From: Maribacter spongiicola
GTDB taxonomy: Bacteria; Bacteroidota; Bacteroidia; Flavobacteriales; Flavobacteriaceae
Direction: 5' to 3'
Assembly (NCBI RefSeq): GCF_004364165.1
Contig: NZ_SOAY01000012.1
Coordinates: 186,001-250,000 of the forward strand
Length of the DNA: 64,000 nt
The notes beneath the pieces were generated by a model. It was not told the DNA's origin. It was given only the letters and a program-made list of their open reading frames with translations, and did no database searches. Below are positions 55,532 through 64,000 of the stretch, piece by piece. Position numbers and translations under genes: made by a program. Numbering within the stretch: position 1 is the stretch's first letter; the number at the start of each line of letters is the position of its first letter.

Positions 55532-56066
55532 TATAAATTTAGAAGTCGCCACTATTGGCGGTGGATGCTTTTGGTGTACCGAAGCGGTATTTCAAGAAGT
55601 AAAAGGCATACACAAAGTAGTTTCTGGATACACGGGCGGAAAAGCACCGGGAAGACCAACGTATAGAGAAATCTGTTCTGGATTAACGGGTCATGCAGAA
55701 GTGGTTCAAGTCACTTTTGATCCTGCCATTATTTCTTTTGAAGATATATTAATAATTTTCATGACAACACACGACCCAACTTCTTTAAACAGACAGGGTG
55801 CTGATGCTGGTACGCAATATCGTTCTGTTATTTATTATCATAATGGCGAACAAGAGAAAAAAGCAAAAGTAGTGTTGAACGAAATGCAGTCATTATATGA
55901 AAAGCCTATTGTTACTGAATTGAGTCCACTTGGTATTTTTTACGATGCCGAAGAGTACCACCAAGATTATTACAAGAATAACTCTGAGCAAGGGTATTGC
56001 CAAGTAGTGATTAATCCGAAGTTGGCAAAACTTAGAAAGTTACATGCCGACAAGCTTTCTACTTAG
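55524..56066 (+). CDS. msrA: Peptide-methionine (S)-S-oxide reductase MsrA
   Basis: A 180-residue enzyme that reduces methionine-S-sulfoxide in proteins. The catalytic motif GGGCFWCTEAVF has C15 as nucleophile. Family motifs VVSGYTGGKAPGRPTYREICSGLTGHAE (key residues GYTGG, TGHAE), GADAGTQYRSVIYY and DAEEYHQDYY follow. It begins inside msrB (8-nt overlap). The hairpin at 56122-56155 downstream lacks a T tract, so it is a poor terminator. Confidence 0.97.
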   Translation: MANINLEVATIGGGCFWCTEAVFQEVKGIHKVVSGYTGGKAPGRPTYREICSGLTGHAEVVQVTFDPAIISFEDILIIFMTTHDPTSLNRQGADAGTQYRSVIYYHNGEQEKKAKVVLNEMQSLYEKPIVTELSPLGIFYDAEEYHQDYYKNNSEQGYCQVVINPKLAKLRKLHADKLST

Positions 56067-56121
56067 TTTGTATTTCGGTTTATCATAGGAGATATTCAAT
56101 TCAACTACAGCAATTTACTAC

Positions 56122-56155
56122 TCACCTATGAAAATATAAAACTTTTCATAGGTGA
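56122..56155. promoter_or_regulatory. 13-bp inverted repeat in the DoxX-like gene promoter
   Basis: TCACCTATGAAAA (56122-56134) and TTTTCATAGGTGA (56143-56155) are perfect inverted arms with an 8-bp spacer. The repeat ends 3 bp before the -7 element of the next gene and covers its -33 region. No T tract follows, so an operator is more likely than a terminator for msrBA. Confidence 0.5.
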
Positions 56156-56158
56156 ACT

Positions 56159-56166
56159 TACTTTTG
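56159..56166 (+). promoter_or_regulatory. -7 element of the DoxX-like gene
   Basis: TACTTTTG matches TAnnTTTG exactly, with a predicted leader of ~23 nt before the ATG at 56196. The -33 position is occupied by the inverted repeat. Confidence 0.55.
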
Positions 56167-56195
56167 AGACATAATAACATTAAAACCTACTTATT

Positions 56196-56603
56196 ATGAA
56201 TTCTCAGAAATCTTTTTATTATATTGCATTAGGGCTTTTCGCCATCGCCGTTGCAGGGTCTATCATTAACTCTATTATCAATTTTGATACAGTTGCTACT
56301 ACCTTTACAAAACTTGGTTATCCTACTTACCTAATATATCTTCTTGGGGTATTTCAGTCTATAGGTCTGTTAATGATTATATTCAATAAATCTCACTGGT
56401 CATTAGAATGGGTTTACGCCGGGTTCTTTATGAACTACACATTGGGCGCAATAGCTCATTTAGCTGTCAAAGATGGTAACGGAGCATCTGCGGTTATTTG
56501 TATCGTCTTACTATTTATCACCTATATTCAAAGTAAAAAAATACGCAACACCAACAATGAATTGGCTGATTTTGGAAAGCCTAATCATGCAAAATTTGTC
56601 TAA
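56196..56603 (+). CDS. DoxX-like family membrane protein
   Basis: A 135-residue four-helix inner-membrane protein of the DoxX-like type. Helices are at ~7-27, ~43-62, ~68-90 and ~95-112, with the typical TFTKLGYPTYLIYLLGVFQSIGLL between helices 1 and 2. The cellular role of these small proteins is poorly defined. It is monocistronic, with a near-consensus -7 element overlapped by a long inverted repeat, which suggests control by a dimeric repressor. A bidirectional terminator separates it from the convergent protease gene. Confidence 0.85.
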   Translation: MNSQKSFYYIALGLFAIAVAGSIINSIINFDTVATTFTKLGYPTYLIYLLGVFQSIGLLMIIFNKSHWSLEWVYAGFFMNYTLGAIAHLAVKDGNGASAVICIVLLFITYIQSKKIRNTNNELADFGKPNHAKFV

Positions 56604-56616
56604 TAATTTAACCCAT

Positions 56617-56650
56617 AAAAAAACCGCTACATAAATTATGTAGCGGTTTT
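56617..56650. terminator. Bidirectional terminator (DoxX-like gene / protease gene)
   Basis: A perfect 14-bp stem (56620-56633 with 56637-56650) of AAAACCGCTACATA type has A/T tracts on both sides. It lies between two convergent genes. Confidence 0.9.
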
Positions 56651-56671
56651 ACTTTTTATAGAACTGGTATT

Positions 56672-58810
56672 CTAGTTCTTTACACTAGCAAGTTTACCTT
56701 GCTTAATGTTGTTTACTTTTAAATCTTCTAAAACATTCACTGCTTCTTCTACATAAACATCTTTAGCTAAATTTTTATGCCATCTGTTTCGCTTTTCACG
56801 TAGCACAGAATCTTTAGTAAACAAAGCTTCTTCATAACCTAAAGACTTGAAAGTAAGTTTAGAATCATATTCTGTCAAACTTTTAAAGTAATCTGACTGT
56901 TCTTTATCCTTTTCTTTTTCTTCTTTGTACGTATCAAAATTTAAAGAAATTTCAGTTTCATCTTGCTCAGCTTTTAACCACTTTGCATTTTCTTCTATCA
57001 ACTTAATTTGCTCACTAGACGCCATTCTATTTTTACTATCGGCAATTGTTTTCTCGTAATCGATATAACCATCCCAAGCCTTATAATCTGCAGGTGTAAT
57101 TTTATCCCATCCTAACGGGTTGGATTGATCTCTTTCACCTAAATCAATGTAACTATACCTGTCCGGAACAACAATATCACTCTTTACGCCTTCTAACTGA
57201 GTAGAACCACCGTTAATTCTATAGAACTTCTGAGTAGTAATTTTTATAGCACCTAAATCGCCATGATCGTTACTACGCAACATATTATTCAATGGTATCA
57301 CATTCTGTACGGTTCCTTTACCAAAAGTTTGCTTACTACCAATAACAACAGCTCTTTTATAATCTTGCATTGCAGCAGCTAAAATTTCAGATGCAGATGC
57401 AGATAATTCGTTTACAAGAATTACCAAAGGACCATCCCATTGTATTCTTTCATCTTTATCATCATAAACATCTTTGGTTTTATCTTTTGATTGTACTTGA
57501 ACAATTGGACCATCTTTAATAAATAGACCTGCCATTTCAACAACTGTCTTTAAAGATCCACCACCATTATCACGTAAATCTAGCACTAAACCTTCCATGC
57601 CTTCATCTTTTAATCGCTCCACTTCTTTCGCAACATCGGTGGCTGCATTTCTTTCACTGTAATCATTAAAATCAACATAGAATTTTGGAAGATTAATAAT
57701 TCCGAATTTCTCTTCTCCTTTAATAATATTGGCAGATTTTGCATACGATTCTTCTAATTCAACAACGTCTCTTGTTAAGGAAACGACATCTAAAGAACCA
57801 TCAACTTTTTTAACAGTTAAATCTACAATAGTACCTTGTGCACCTTTTATCAATTTAATGGCATCGTCTAAACGCATACCTACAATATTAATAGGCTCTT
57901 CTCCATTCTGACCAACTTTGATGATTTCATCGCCAACTTCTAATCGTGCATCCCTCCATACTGGTCCGCCAGAAATAATTTCTACGATTTTTGCACCTTC
58001 AGCTTTTTTCTGAAGCCTTGCTCCAATACCTTCGAACTTACCTGACATACTGGTATCAAATTTCTCTTTTTCTTCTGGAGCGAAATAAAATGTATGTGGA
58101 TCAAATTCATCTACAATAGTATTGATATATTGTACGAACCAATCTTTACGTTCTAAATCATTAACAAAATCAAAAAACTCATCTAAAGTAGTTTCTGTAG
58201 ATTTTCTTGATTCTTCTTCAGCTTCTTTTGGTGAGTGTGCAGTATGATCATGCTCATCTGTACTCTCAATTTCTTTATTCTCCATATGGGAGATTTTAGA
58301 ATCATAAGTACCCAGAGTTGCATATTTCAATTGCTTTCTCCAACGTTCTTTCAGCTCTTTTCTATCTGCAGCAAATGGCTCTTCATCATATTTAATACTG
58401 ATGCTTTCGTTCTCGGAATAATCAAAAGGAGTTTCCAAAACTTCTTTATAAATACCCTTGGCATCTCCCATACGTTGCATCAATCTTTCATATACTACAT
58501 TGAAAAACGTAATGTCTGTATTTTTAATTTCATCATCTATCTGATACTTATACTTTTCAAATTCAGCGATATCAGATGCCATAAAATACCTTTTGGTAGG
58601 ATCAATAACATCAATAAAATCTTCAAATACGTGTACCGAAAAGTCATCATTGAGCGCTTTTGGCTCATAATGTCCCTTTTCTAAAACATAGGTAATCAAA
58701 TCTAATAACAACTTGTCTTTGTCGTCATTTTCAAAAGTCTTATTTGTAAAACTGCACGATGCCACAGTTGCGAGCATTAACAATAGTACGTAGGCTAAAT
58801 TTCTTTTCAT
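56672..58810 (-). CDS. prc: Tail-specific C-terminal processing protease (Prc/Tsp-type)
   Basis: A 712-residue periplasmic lipoprotein protease with lipobox Cys19 (ATVASCSF; start taken at 58810, where the signal begins, not nine codons upstream). An N-terminal TSP domain (~40-240, including a His-rich stretch DEHDHTAHSP) precedes a PDZ domain (GIGARLQKKAEGAKI, GDEIIKVGQNGEEP). The S41 peptidase core has catalytic Ser in LSASASEILAAAMQDY and Lys in GSKQTFGKGTVQ. A DUF3340-like C-terminal region follows. Such proteases trim or degrade envelope proteins by recognising C-terminal tails. Confidence 0.94.
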   Translation of the reverse strand: MKRNLAYVLLLMLATVASCSFTNKTFENDDKDKLLLDLITYVLEKGHYEPKALNDDFSVHVFEDFIDVIDPTKRYFMASDIAEFEKYKYQIDDEIKNTDITFFNVVYERLMQRMGDAKGIYKEVLETPFDYSENESISIKYDEEPFAADRKELKERWRKQLKYATLGTYDSKISHMENKEIESTDEHDHTAHSPKEAEEESRKSTETTLDEFFDFVNDLERKDWFVQYINTIVDEFDPHTFYFAPEEKEKFDTSMSGKFEGIGARLQKKAEGAKIVEIISGGPVWRDARLEVGDEIIKVGQNGEEPINIVGMRLDDAIKLIKGAQGTIVDLTVKKVDGSLDVVSLTRDVVELEESYAKSANIIKGEEKFGIINLPKFYVDFNDYSERNAATDVAKEVERLKDEGMEGLVLDLRDNGGGSLKTVVEMAGLFIKDGPIVQVQSKDKTKDVYDDKDERIQWDGPLVILVNELSASASEILAAAMQDYKRAVVIGSKQTFGKGTVQNVIPLNNMLRSNDHGDLGAIKITTQKFYRINGGSTQLEGVKSDIVVPDRYSYIDLGERDQSNPLGWDKITPADYKAWDGYIDYEKTIADSKNRMASSEQIKLIEENAKWLKAEQDETEISLNFDTYKEEKEKDKEQSDYFKSLTEYDSKLTFKSLGYEEALFTKDSVLREKRNRWHKNLAKDVYVEEAVNVLEDLKVNNIKQGKLASVKN

Positions 58811-58999
58811 AAAATTATCTTTTACTTTCCTTTTCAATATATCCGAATTTGAGGGTTGTAAGCAACACTTAAGTCACTTAAACCCCTAAGGTAAAGAAAA
58901 AACCATGCCAATAAATGTGCTAAGAACTAATTTTTTGTTAAACGGCATTTCGGGCTTATCATATTTAAAAACGTATTTTTACTACAGAAAGTATACGCT

Positions 59000-59773
59000 A
59001 TGGAAAAACCATTGATCTTAGTTACAAATGATGACGGCATTACCGCACCCGGTTTACGCATGTTGGTCTCAATAATGAAGAAAATAGGCGATGTAGTTGT
59101 GGTTGCACCAGATAGCCCGCAATCTGGTATGGGGCATGCTATTACTCTAGATACTGCACTATTTTCTAAAAAAATGAAAATTGATCTTGACCAAGATAAT
59201 ATTGATGAATATAGCTGCAGTGGTACACCCGCAGATTGCGTAAAATTAGCGCTTCAGGAAATATTACCTAAAAAACCTGACATTTGTGTTAGCGGAATTA
59301 ACCACGGTTCCAATTCATCTATCAACGTTATTTATTCTGGTACGATGAGTGCTGCAATCGAAGCTGGTATAGAAGGAATACCTGCCATAGGTTTTTCATT
59401 ATGTGATTATAGTTGGAATGCAGATTTTGATCAAGCAAAAGATTTTATTCAAACTATCGTCACTCAAGCTTTAGAAAACGGTATACCGAAAGGCACCGTA
59501 TTGAACGTGAATATACCTAAGCTGACCAAAGAAGAGATTAAAGGCATTAAAATTTGCAGACAGGCTAAAGCAAATTGGAAAGAGAAATTCGATAAGCGCA
59601 CCAACCCAATGGGTAAAGATTATTACTGGCTTACCGGTGAATTTGAATTACTTGATAAAGGCGAAGATACCGACGAATGGGCATTGGCCAATGGTTATAT
59701 TTCTGTTGTACCTACACAGTTCGATTTAACTGCTCATCATGTAATTCAAGAATTAAACAGCTGGGAATTCTAA
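59000..59773 (+). CDS. surE: 5'/3'-nucleotidase SurE
   Basis: A 257-residue metal-dependent nucleoside-monophosphate phosphatase. It has the N-terminal motif LVTNDDGITAPG (metal ligands D11, D12), then APDSPQSGMGHAIT, CSGTPADCVKLAL and SGINHGSNSSINVIYSGTMSAA (metal-binding Asn/Ser). It starts a plus-strand group with a small membrane protein gene and lpxB, as commonly seen in flavobacteria (from memory). The gap of 45 nt to the next gene suggests co-transcription. Confidence 0.96.
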   Translation: MEKPLILVTNDDGITAPGLRMLVSIMKKIGDVVVVAPDSPQSGMGHAITLDTALFSKKMKIDLDQDNIDEYSCSGTPADCVKLALQEILPKKPDICVSGINHGSNSSINVIYSGTMSAAIEAGIEGIPAIGFSLCDYSWNADFDQAKDFIQTIVTQALENGIPKGTVLNVNIPKLTKEEIKGIKICRQAKANWKEKFDKRTNPMGKDYYWLTGEFELLDKGEDTDEWALANGYISVVPTQFDLTAHHVIQELNSWEF

Positions 59774-59818
59774 TAAACAACGGTTCAGAGATTTAATGAT
59801 ATTGCACAATTATTTTAA

Positions 59819-60103
59819 ATGAATACCAAAAAAGAAATTCTAATAGGTTTTATAGTCGGCATTATAGCAAACGCTATTGGCACATTATTATATATTCTTA
59901 TATTTTCAGATTTAAGTATTACCGAAACGTATAAAGCTGCTGTTCGACAAGAACATGTTGGCAGTCTTTTAGCATTAGGGGCGATTCTTAATCTTGTTGC
60001 TTTCTTCGGATTTTTAAAAATTAAGAGGGATACGAGAGCCAAAGGTGTTTTGATCGCCACCATTTTAACTGCATTCGTGATTCTTTACTACAAAGTTTTT
60101 TAA
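59819..60103 (+). CDS. Small three-helix membrane protein between surE and lpxB
   Basis: I do not recognise a named family. The 94-residue protein has three hydrophobic segments (~6-29, ~47-66 and ~75-93), joined by a soluble turn with LSITETYKAAVRQEHVG and a basic loop KIKRDTRAKG. No catalytic motif. It ends 1 nt before the lpxB start, so expression is coupled to lpxB, and it may assist lipid-A or envelope metabolism; that is inference from position only. The reading frame, hydrophobic pattern and tight spacing argue that it is real. Confidence 0.8.
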   Translation: MNTKKEILIGFIVGIIANAIGTLLYILIFSDLSITETYKAAVRQEHVGSLLALGAILNLVAFFGFLKIKRDTRAKGVLIATILTAFVILYYKVF

Positions 60104-60104
60104 C

Positions 60105-61226
60105 ATGAAGTACTACATTATTGCAGGCGAAGCTTCTGGTGATCTTCATGGTTCTAATTTAATTAAGGCACTGAAGAGGCAAGATTCTAATGCTGATATT
60201 AGATGTTGGGGCGGCGACTTAATGCAGCAAGCAGGGGGCACGCTCGCCAAGCACTATAAAGAATTGGCTTTTATGGGATTCATCGAAGTCCTTCTCAACC
60301 TAAATGCTATTTTTAAGAACATAAAATTCTGTAAGCAAGACATTGCAGCCTTCAACCCCGATGCCATTATTTTTATTGATTATTCGGGCTTCAATTTGCG
60401 CATTGCAAAATGGGCAAAAGAACATAATTTCTTAAACAATTATTATATTTCTCCGCAGATATGGGCTTCGAGAGAAGGTAGAATTGAGAAGATAAAGGCA
60501 ACAGTGGATCATATGTATGTAATCCTTCCTTTTGAGAAAGAATTTTACGAAAAAAAACACAATTACCCAGTCAACTTCGTGGGGCACCCTTTGCTCGATG
60601 CAATTGCGAATAAACCAGATTTAAACGAACAATCATTTAGGAGCACTAATGGCATTGACCCCAATAAGCCCATTATTGCACTACTACCAGGTAGCCGTAA
60701 GCAAGAAGTTCAAAAGATGCTAACGTTAATGCTTTCACTAGCAGATGATTTCGCTGATCATGAATTTGTTATTGCCGGGGCACCTAGTCTTGACAAGGAA
60801 TTTTACATACCTTTTCTTACCAATGCAAACGTAAAGTTCATTCAAAATAAAACATACGACTTGCTTTCTATAGCTACTGCCGCACTAGTTACTAGCGGCA
60901 CTGCTACCTTAGAAACTGCATTATTCAAAGTACCTCAAGTAGTATGCTACAAGGCAAATTGGATTTCTTACCAAATTGCGAAACGCATTATCACCTTAGA
61001 ATATATCTCTTTAGTCAATCTTATTATGCAAAAAGAGGTAGTGAAAGAATTAATACAAGACGATTTTACCAAACAGAATCTAAAAAAGGAACTGACCTTA
61101 ATTTTAGATGGTGAAGCAAGAACAAAACAATTAGCCGCTTATAATGAACTTATTACCAAATTAGGTGGTTCGGGAGCGAGTGATCTGGCTGCTTCATTGA
61201 TTATAGAAAATGCCAAAACTACTTAG
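60105..61226 (+). CDS. lpxB: Lipid-A-disaccharide synthase LpxB
   Basis: A 373-residue peripheral inner-membrane glycosyltransferase (GT19) that joins UDP-2,3-diacylglucosamine and lipid X in lipid-A synthesis. It shows the N-terminal motif YYIIAGEASGDLHG, then IDYSGFNLRIAKWAK, ISPQIWASREGRIEKIK, LLPGSRKQEVQKML and LVTSGTATLETALFKVPQVVCYK. Full length. It lies 1 nt after the small membrane protein gene. Together with lptE elsewhere in the window it shows that the organism makes lipopolysaccharide. Confidence 0.96.
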   Translation: MKYYIIAGEASGDLHGSNLIKALKRQDSNADIRCWGGDLMQQAGGTLAKHYKELAFMGFIEVLLNLNAIFKNIKFCKQDIAAFNPDAIIFIDYSGFNLRIAKWAKEHNFLNNYYISPQIWASREGRIEKIKATVDHMYVILPFEKEFYEKKHNYPVNFVGHPLLDAIANKPDLNEQSFRSTNGIDPNKPIIALLPGSRKQEVQKMLTLMLSLADDFADHEFVIAGAPSLDKEFYIPFLTNANVKFIQNKTYDLLSIATAALVTSGTATLETALFKVPQVVCYKANWISYQIAKRIITLEYISLVNLIMQKEVVKELIQDDFTKQNLKKELTLILDGEARTKQLAAYNELITKLGGSGASDLAASLIIENAKTT

Positions 61227-61294
61227 TATTAGCAATTTTAAATAATAATTCTATAATTTTATAGTTACACGTACTAAAGGGTACACTCTGTTTT

Positions 61295-61861
61295 ATGCGC
61301 ATACTACCATGTTTTATTATCATTTGCTTTTTAGCCAGTTGTGGCGTAAGCAAGACAAGCAGTTCTGACAAGGAACGCAAAATATCTGTTGCGGCAGCTA
61401 GTAATGCTAGAACTGGTAATGATCTTGGGCCTACTAAAACCGAAGAACGTAGAAGTATAACTTCTTCTACAAATAACACCAAAGCCGACGAAATTATCAA
61501 TACAGCGCTGTCATTTTCTGGCACACGCTACAAGTTTGGTGGCACTACAAAAAAGGGAATGGATTGCTCCGGACTTTTATATGTTTCATTTGGTGAACAT
61601 GATGTACAATTGCCTAGAACGTCTTTTCATATGGCGGAAGAAGGGCATCGTGTTACCGTTAAAAATGTTGAAAAGGGAGATTTGTTATTTTTTAAAACGA
61701 GTCGAGGTTCTAAACGCATCAACCATGTTGGTATGGTCGTGGGTACCGCTAATGACGAAATTACTTTTATACACGCATCAACATCGCGTGGTGTTACCGT
61801 GTCATCTTTACGTGACGGATTCTGGAACCAGGCATTCGTAAAGGCTACAAGAATATTATAG
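61295..61861 (+). CDS. NlpC/P60 cell-wall peptidase lipoprotein
   Basis: A 188-residue lipoprotein with lipobox Cys16 (CFLASCGVSK), a Ser/Thr/Arg-rich linker (~20-65) and a C-terminal NlpC/P60 domain. The catalytic Cys91 is in MDCSGLLY, His144 in INHVGMVVG and the third polar residue is His160 in FIHAS. The enzyme would cut gamma-D-Glu-diamino-acid bonds in peptidoglycan stems. It lies 68 bp after lpxB and 1 nt before comEC. Confidence 0.93.
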   Translation: MRILPCFIIICFLASCGVSKTSSSDKERKISVAAASNARTGNDLGPTKTEERRSITSSTNNTKADEIINTALSFSGTRYKFGGTTKKGMDCSGLLYVSFGEHDVQLPRTSFHMAEEGHRVTVKNVEKGDLLFFKTSRGSKRINHVGMVVGTANDEITFIHASTSRGVTVSSLRDGFWNQAFVKATRIL

Positions 61862-61862
61862 C

Positions 61863-63875
61863 ATGAAGCTCTTAGCGTTTATTCCGATCAAACTAACGCT
61901 TTTACTCATACTTGGAATCTTAATAGGTTACTTTTTTTCCTTTAACCTATTACATATACTTCTATTCACCACTTTTCTTTTTCTGCTACTTGCTGGAATT
62001 TTCTTATTTGAAAAGAATACAAAATCGATTTTATTTGGAACCATTGCCGCGCTAACATTCGTATCATTAGGAGTCTATAGTTACACTGCCGCACAACCTA
62101 TTAATTATAGTAGTCACTACAGTAATCGCCAAAATAACAATAACGAACTATGGACGCTAAAAATAAAAGAAGTTCTAAAGCCCAATCAGTTTTCGACACG
62201 CTATTTTGCCTCAGTAAAAAGTATTGGTAATAGGCAGGTAACGGGCACCATTCTTCTTACTATACCTATTGATTCAGTAAAACTAAACTTAGCTATCGAT
62301 AATGAATTTGTAACTTATACCGAAGCAAAAGCTATTTCCCCGCCCTTAAATCCGCATCAATTTAATTATAAAAAATATCTGGAGAATTTAGGTGTATATC
62401 ATAGTATGCGAATTAAGCATGATGGACTTGTTAAAATTAAAAGTTCGCAAACTACCCTTCTCGGTATCGCTGCCAGCGCTCGAAATCATATAATTAAAAA
62501 GCTTGATCAAGAAAATTTTGGAGCAGACGAATTAAGTGTAATCCAGGCTTTATTATTAGGGCAGCGATCAGATATTTCTGAAGAAACGTATACCAATTAC
62601 CAGAAAGCTGGTGCTGTGCATATTTTAGCAGTCTCTGGGCTACACATTGGTATTCTATTATTAGTTATTCAGTTTTTATTGAGTCCGCTGAAAAATATCC
62701 CTAATGGTCGAACTCTTATTTTAATTCTATCGGTTCTCTCTTTATGGACATTTGCCTTTATTGCAGGGTTGTCAGCTAGTATTATTCGCGCTACGACAAT
62801 GTTCACTTTTGTGGCATATGCCTTGTCTTTGAACCGACCTAGTAATACGTTTAATATACTTGCGCTTTCCATTTTATTTATTCTACTATTCATTAATCCA
62901 AATTTGCTATTTCAAGTCGGATTTCAAATGAGCTATGCGGCTGTTTTTGCTATACTTTGGATTTTCCCCTTGCTCAAACAATTATGGTTTCCGAAGAATA
63001 AAGTGGTACGCTACTTTTGGCAATTGCTATGTGTTAGTATAGCCGCACAATTAGGCGTTCTACCTATTAGTCTATACTATTTTCATCAGTTTCCGGGATT
63101 GTTCTTTATTTCGAATTTAGTGATCGTACCTGCTTTAGGATTGATTCTTGGTATGGGAATTTTAGTGATTGCATTATCACTATTAAATTGGCTCCCGTCT
63201 CCGTTAGTATGGTTTTACAATGAAATTATTGGTTTAATGAATAGCTTAATAGCTTGGGTGGCAAAACAAGAAAATTTTATTTTCAGTGCGATTTCTTTTG
63301 ATTTTATTCAGCTATTGTTAAGTATTTTAGTTCTGATAATGGGCATAGAATTTTGCACAAAATTCAACTACAAACGAATAGTTTTCTTTTTATTAAGTAT
63401 TCTATGTTTTCAAGGTTATACAATTTACCAAGAGTATGAAGCTCAAAACAAGTCAGAAGTATTAGTGCTTCATCAAACGAGAAAGAGTCTCATTTTTAAC
63501 AGAAGCGGAGATAATTTATCCATCTTAACAAATTCAAATAACACTCCGAATTATTTAATTTCAGAATACAAAACTGCTGAACGTATAGATTCTGTTCGAT
63601 ATGATTCTTTAAAAAACAGTTATGCTTTTGAAGATGAATTGCTTTTAATTATTGATAGCACTGGAATATATCCGAAGTTTGCATCCCATAAAATTCTACT
63701 CACACAATCTCCGAAAATTAATCTAGACAGATTGCTTAATAGCATCAACCCAAAAGTGATTATCGCAGATGGCAGCAACTACAAAAGCTATATAGACCGT
63801 TGGAAAGCTACATGTATAAAAAATAAAATCCCTTTTCACTATACTGGCGAAAAGGGAGCTTATTATTTTGAGTAG
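61863..63875 (+). CDS. comEC: ComEC/Rec2-family DNA-uptake membrane channel
   Basis: A 670-residue polytopic inner-membrane protein with an N-terminal DUF4131 region (~30-190) and a competence domain (~215-490). It shows the motif AVSGLHIGILLLVIQF, GLSASIIRATTMF and FQVGFQMSYAAVFAI. A C-terminal soluble segment (~520-670) occupies the place of the MBL-fold domain, but it is short and lacks an HxHxDH motif. The protein would move single-stranded DNA into the cytosol during transformation. Its stop is 6 bp from the convergent gene at the window edge. Confidence 0.9.
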   Translation: MKLLAFIPIKLTLLLILGILIGYFFSFNLLHILLFTTFLFLLLAGIFLFEKNTKSILFGTIAALTFVSLGVYSYTAAQPINYSSHYSNRQNNNNELWTLKIKEVLKPNQFSTRYFASVKSIGNRQVTGTILLTIPIDSVKLNLAIDNEFVTYTEAKAISPPLNPHQFNYKKYLENLGVYHSMRIKHDGLVKIKSSQTTLLGIAASARNHIIKKLDQENFGADELSVIQALLLGQRSDISEETYTNYQKAGAVHILAVSGLHIGILLLVIQFLLSPLKNIPNGRTLILILSVLSLWTFAFIAGLSASIIRATTMFTFVAYALSLNRPSNTFNILALSILFILLFINPNLLFQVGFQMSYAAVFAILWIFPLLKQLWFPKNKVVRYFWQLLCVSIAAQLGVLPISLYYFHQFPGLFFISNLVIVPALGLILGMGILVIALSLLNWLPSPLVWFYNEIIGLMNSLIAWVAKQENFIFSAISFDFIQLLLSILVLIMGIEFCTKFNYKRIVFFLLSILCFQGYTIYQEYEAQNKSEVLVLHQTRKSLIFNRSGDNLSILTNSNNTPNYLISEYKTAERIDSVRYDSLKNSYAFEDELLLIIDSTGIYPKFASHKILLTQSPKINLDRLLNSINPKVIIADGSNYKSYIDRWKATCIKNKIPFHYTGEKGAYYFE

Positions 63876-63881
63876 TATAAA

Positions 63882-64000
63882 TTAATGTACTTTACCCATT
63901 AATTTTTTAATTAACGGAGATGCTAAAAGAACTATAACACCTGCACCTAAAGCATATTTTGCAATAAGCATAAAGCCATCTGTATATACAGTTAAAGTTG
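63882..64000 (-). CDS. 3' end of a membrane transporter, probably POT-family peptide MFS (partial)
   Basis: Thirty-nine in-frame codons run from the window edge to a TAA stop. They encode a hydrophobic helix (FMLIAKYALGAGVIVLLA) followed by SPLIKKLMGKVH at the C-terminus. A final helix ending in a short basic 'PLIKKLM-G-H' tail is typical of proton-dependent oligopeptide (POT/PTR) transporters. Most of the gene lies outside the window, so the family is a suggestion only. Confidence 0.5.
   Translation of the reverse strand, partial: TLTVYTDGFMLIAKYALGAGVIVLLASPLIKKLMGKVH

Overview
The window is chromosomal DNA of a low-GC member of the Bacteroidota, almost certainly a marine-type Flavobacteriaceae (Maribacter/Zobellia-like; the genus is inference). 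The evidence is a complete gldK-gldL-gldM-gldN block (type IX secretion/gliding motor), a TonB-dependent receptor with a CarboxypepD_reg-like N-terminus, many SPII lipoproteins, LytTR/LytS signalling, and many start sites preceded by the Bacteroidota -7 element TAnnTTTG instead of a sigma-70 -10 box. I see no rRNA, tRNA, insertion sequence, phage gene or CRISPR array. Gene order and base composition look like ordinary core chromosome throughout.

Layout. 1-8.9 kb: CPA2 cation/proton antiporter, LytS/LytT-type two-component pair, a small exported repeat protein, a GH113-like hydrolase with an unusual N-terminal half, an adhesin-like DUF2807 protein, a CPXCG protein and a small membrane protein. 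8.9-14.7 kb: a tripartite RND efflux operon (MFP-RND-TolC) without a local regulator. 15-19.2 kb: two tandem secreted leucine-rich-repeat proteins and an ABC-F ATPase. 19.3-29.4 kb: DUF983 protein, FAD oxidoreductase, gldN/M/L/K, an arginase-fold protein that has lost metal ligands, and topA. 29.5-31.6 kb: LVIVD lipoprotein and a membrane protein. 31.7-38.8 kb (+): miaB, a sigma-54 activator, lptE, an acidic protein of unknown function, secG and groES-groEL. 38.9-45 kb (-): a tiny Lys/Ala/Pro-rich ORF and a four-gene copper-handling module. 45.2-54.2 kb (+): lipoprotein, fRMsr-like GAF protein, purH, and the mreBCD-mrdA-rodA cell-shape operon. 54.2-64 kb: secreted nuclease, msrB-msrA, DoxX-like protein, tail-specific protease, surE, small membrane protein, lpxB, NlpC/P60 lipoprotein, comEC, and the 3' end of a probable peptide transporter.

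Functional themes are envelope biogenesis (lptE, lpxB, mre/mrdA/rodA, secG, prc), type IX secretion, metal and drug export, protein repair (groESL, msrA/msrB, fRMsr-like GAF protein) and a set of small or degenerate proteins. The most interesting items are: a 32-residue histone-tail-like microprotein with its own terminator; the copper module in which every protein carries Cys motifs, including a Cys-Cys pair in the TonB receptor plug; the metal-ligand-depleted arginase homologue beside gldK; a GH113 domain behind a possible dead gluzincin domain; a perfect palindrome forming back-to-back -7 elements; several predicted near-leaderless mRNAs; and 21-bp-phased repeats with LytTR-like geometry upstream of an LRR gene.
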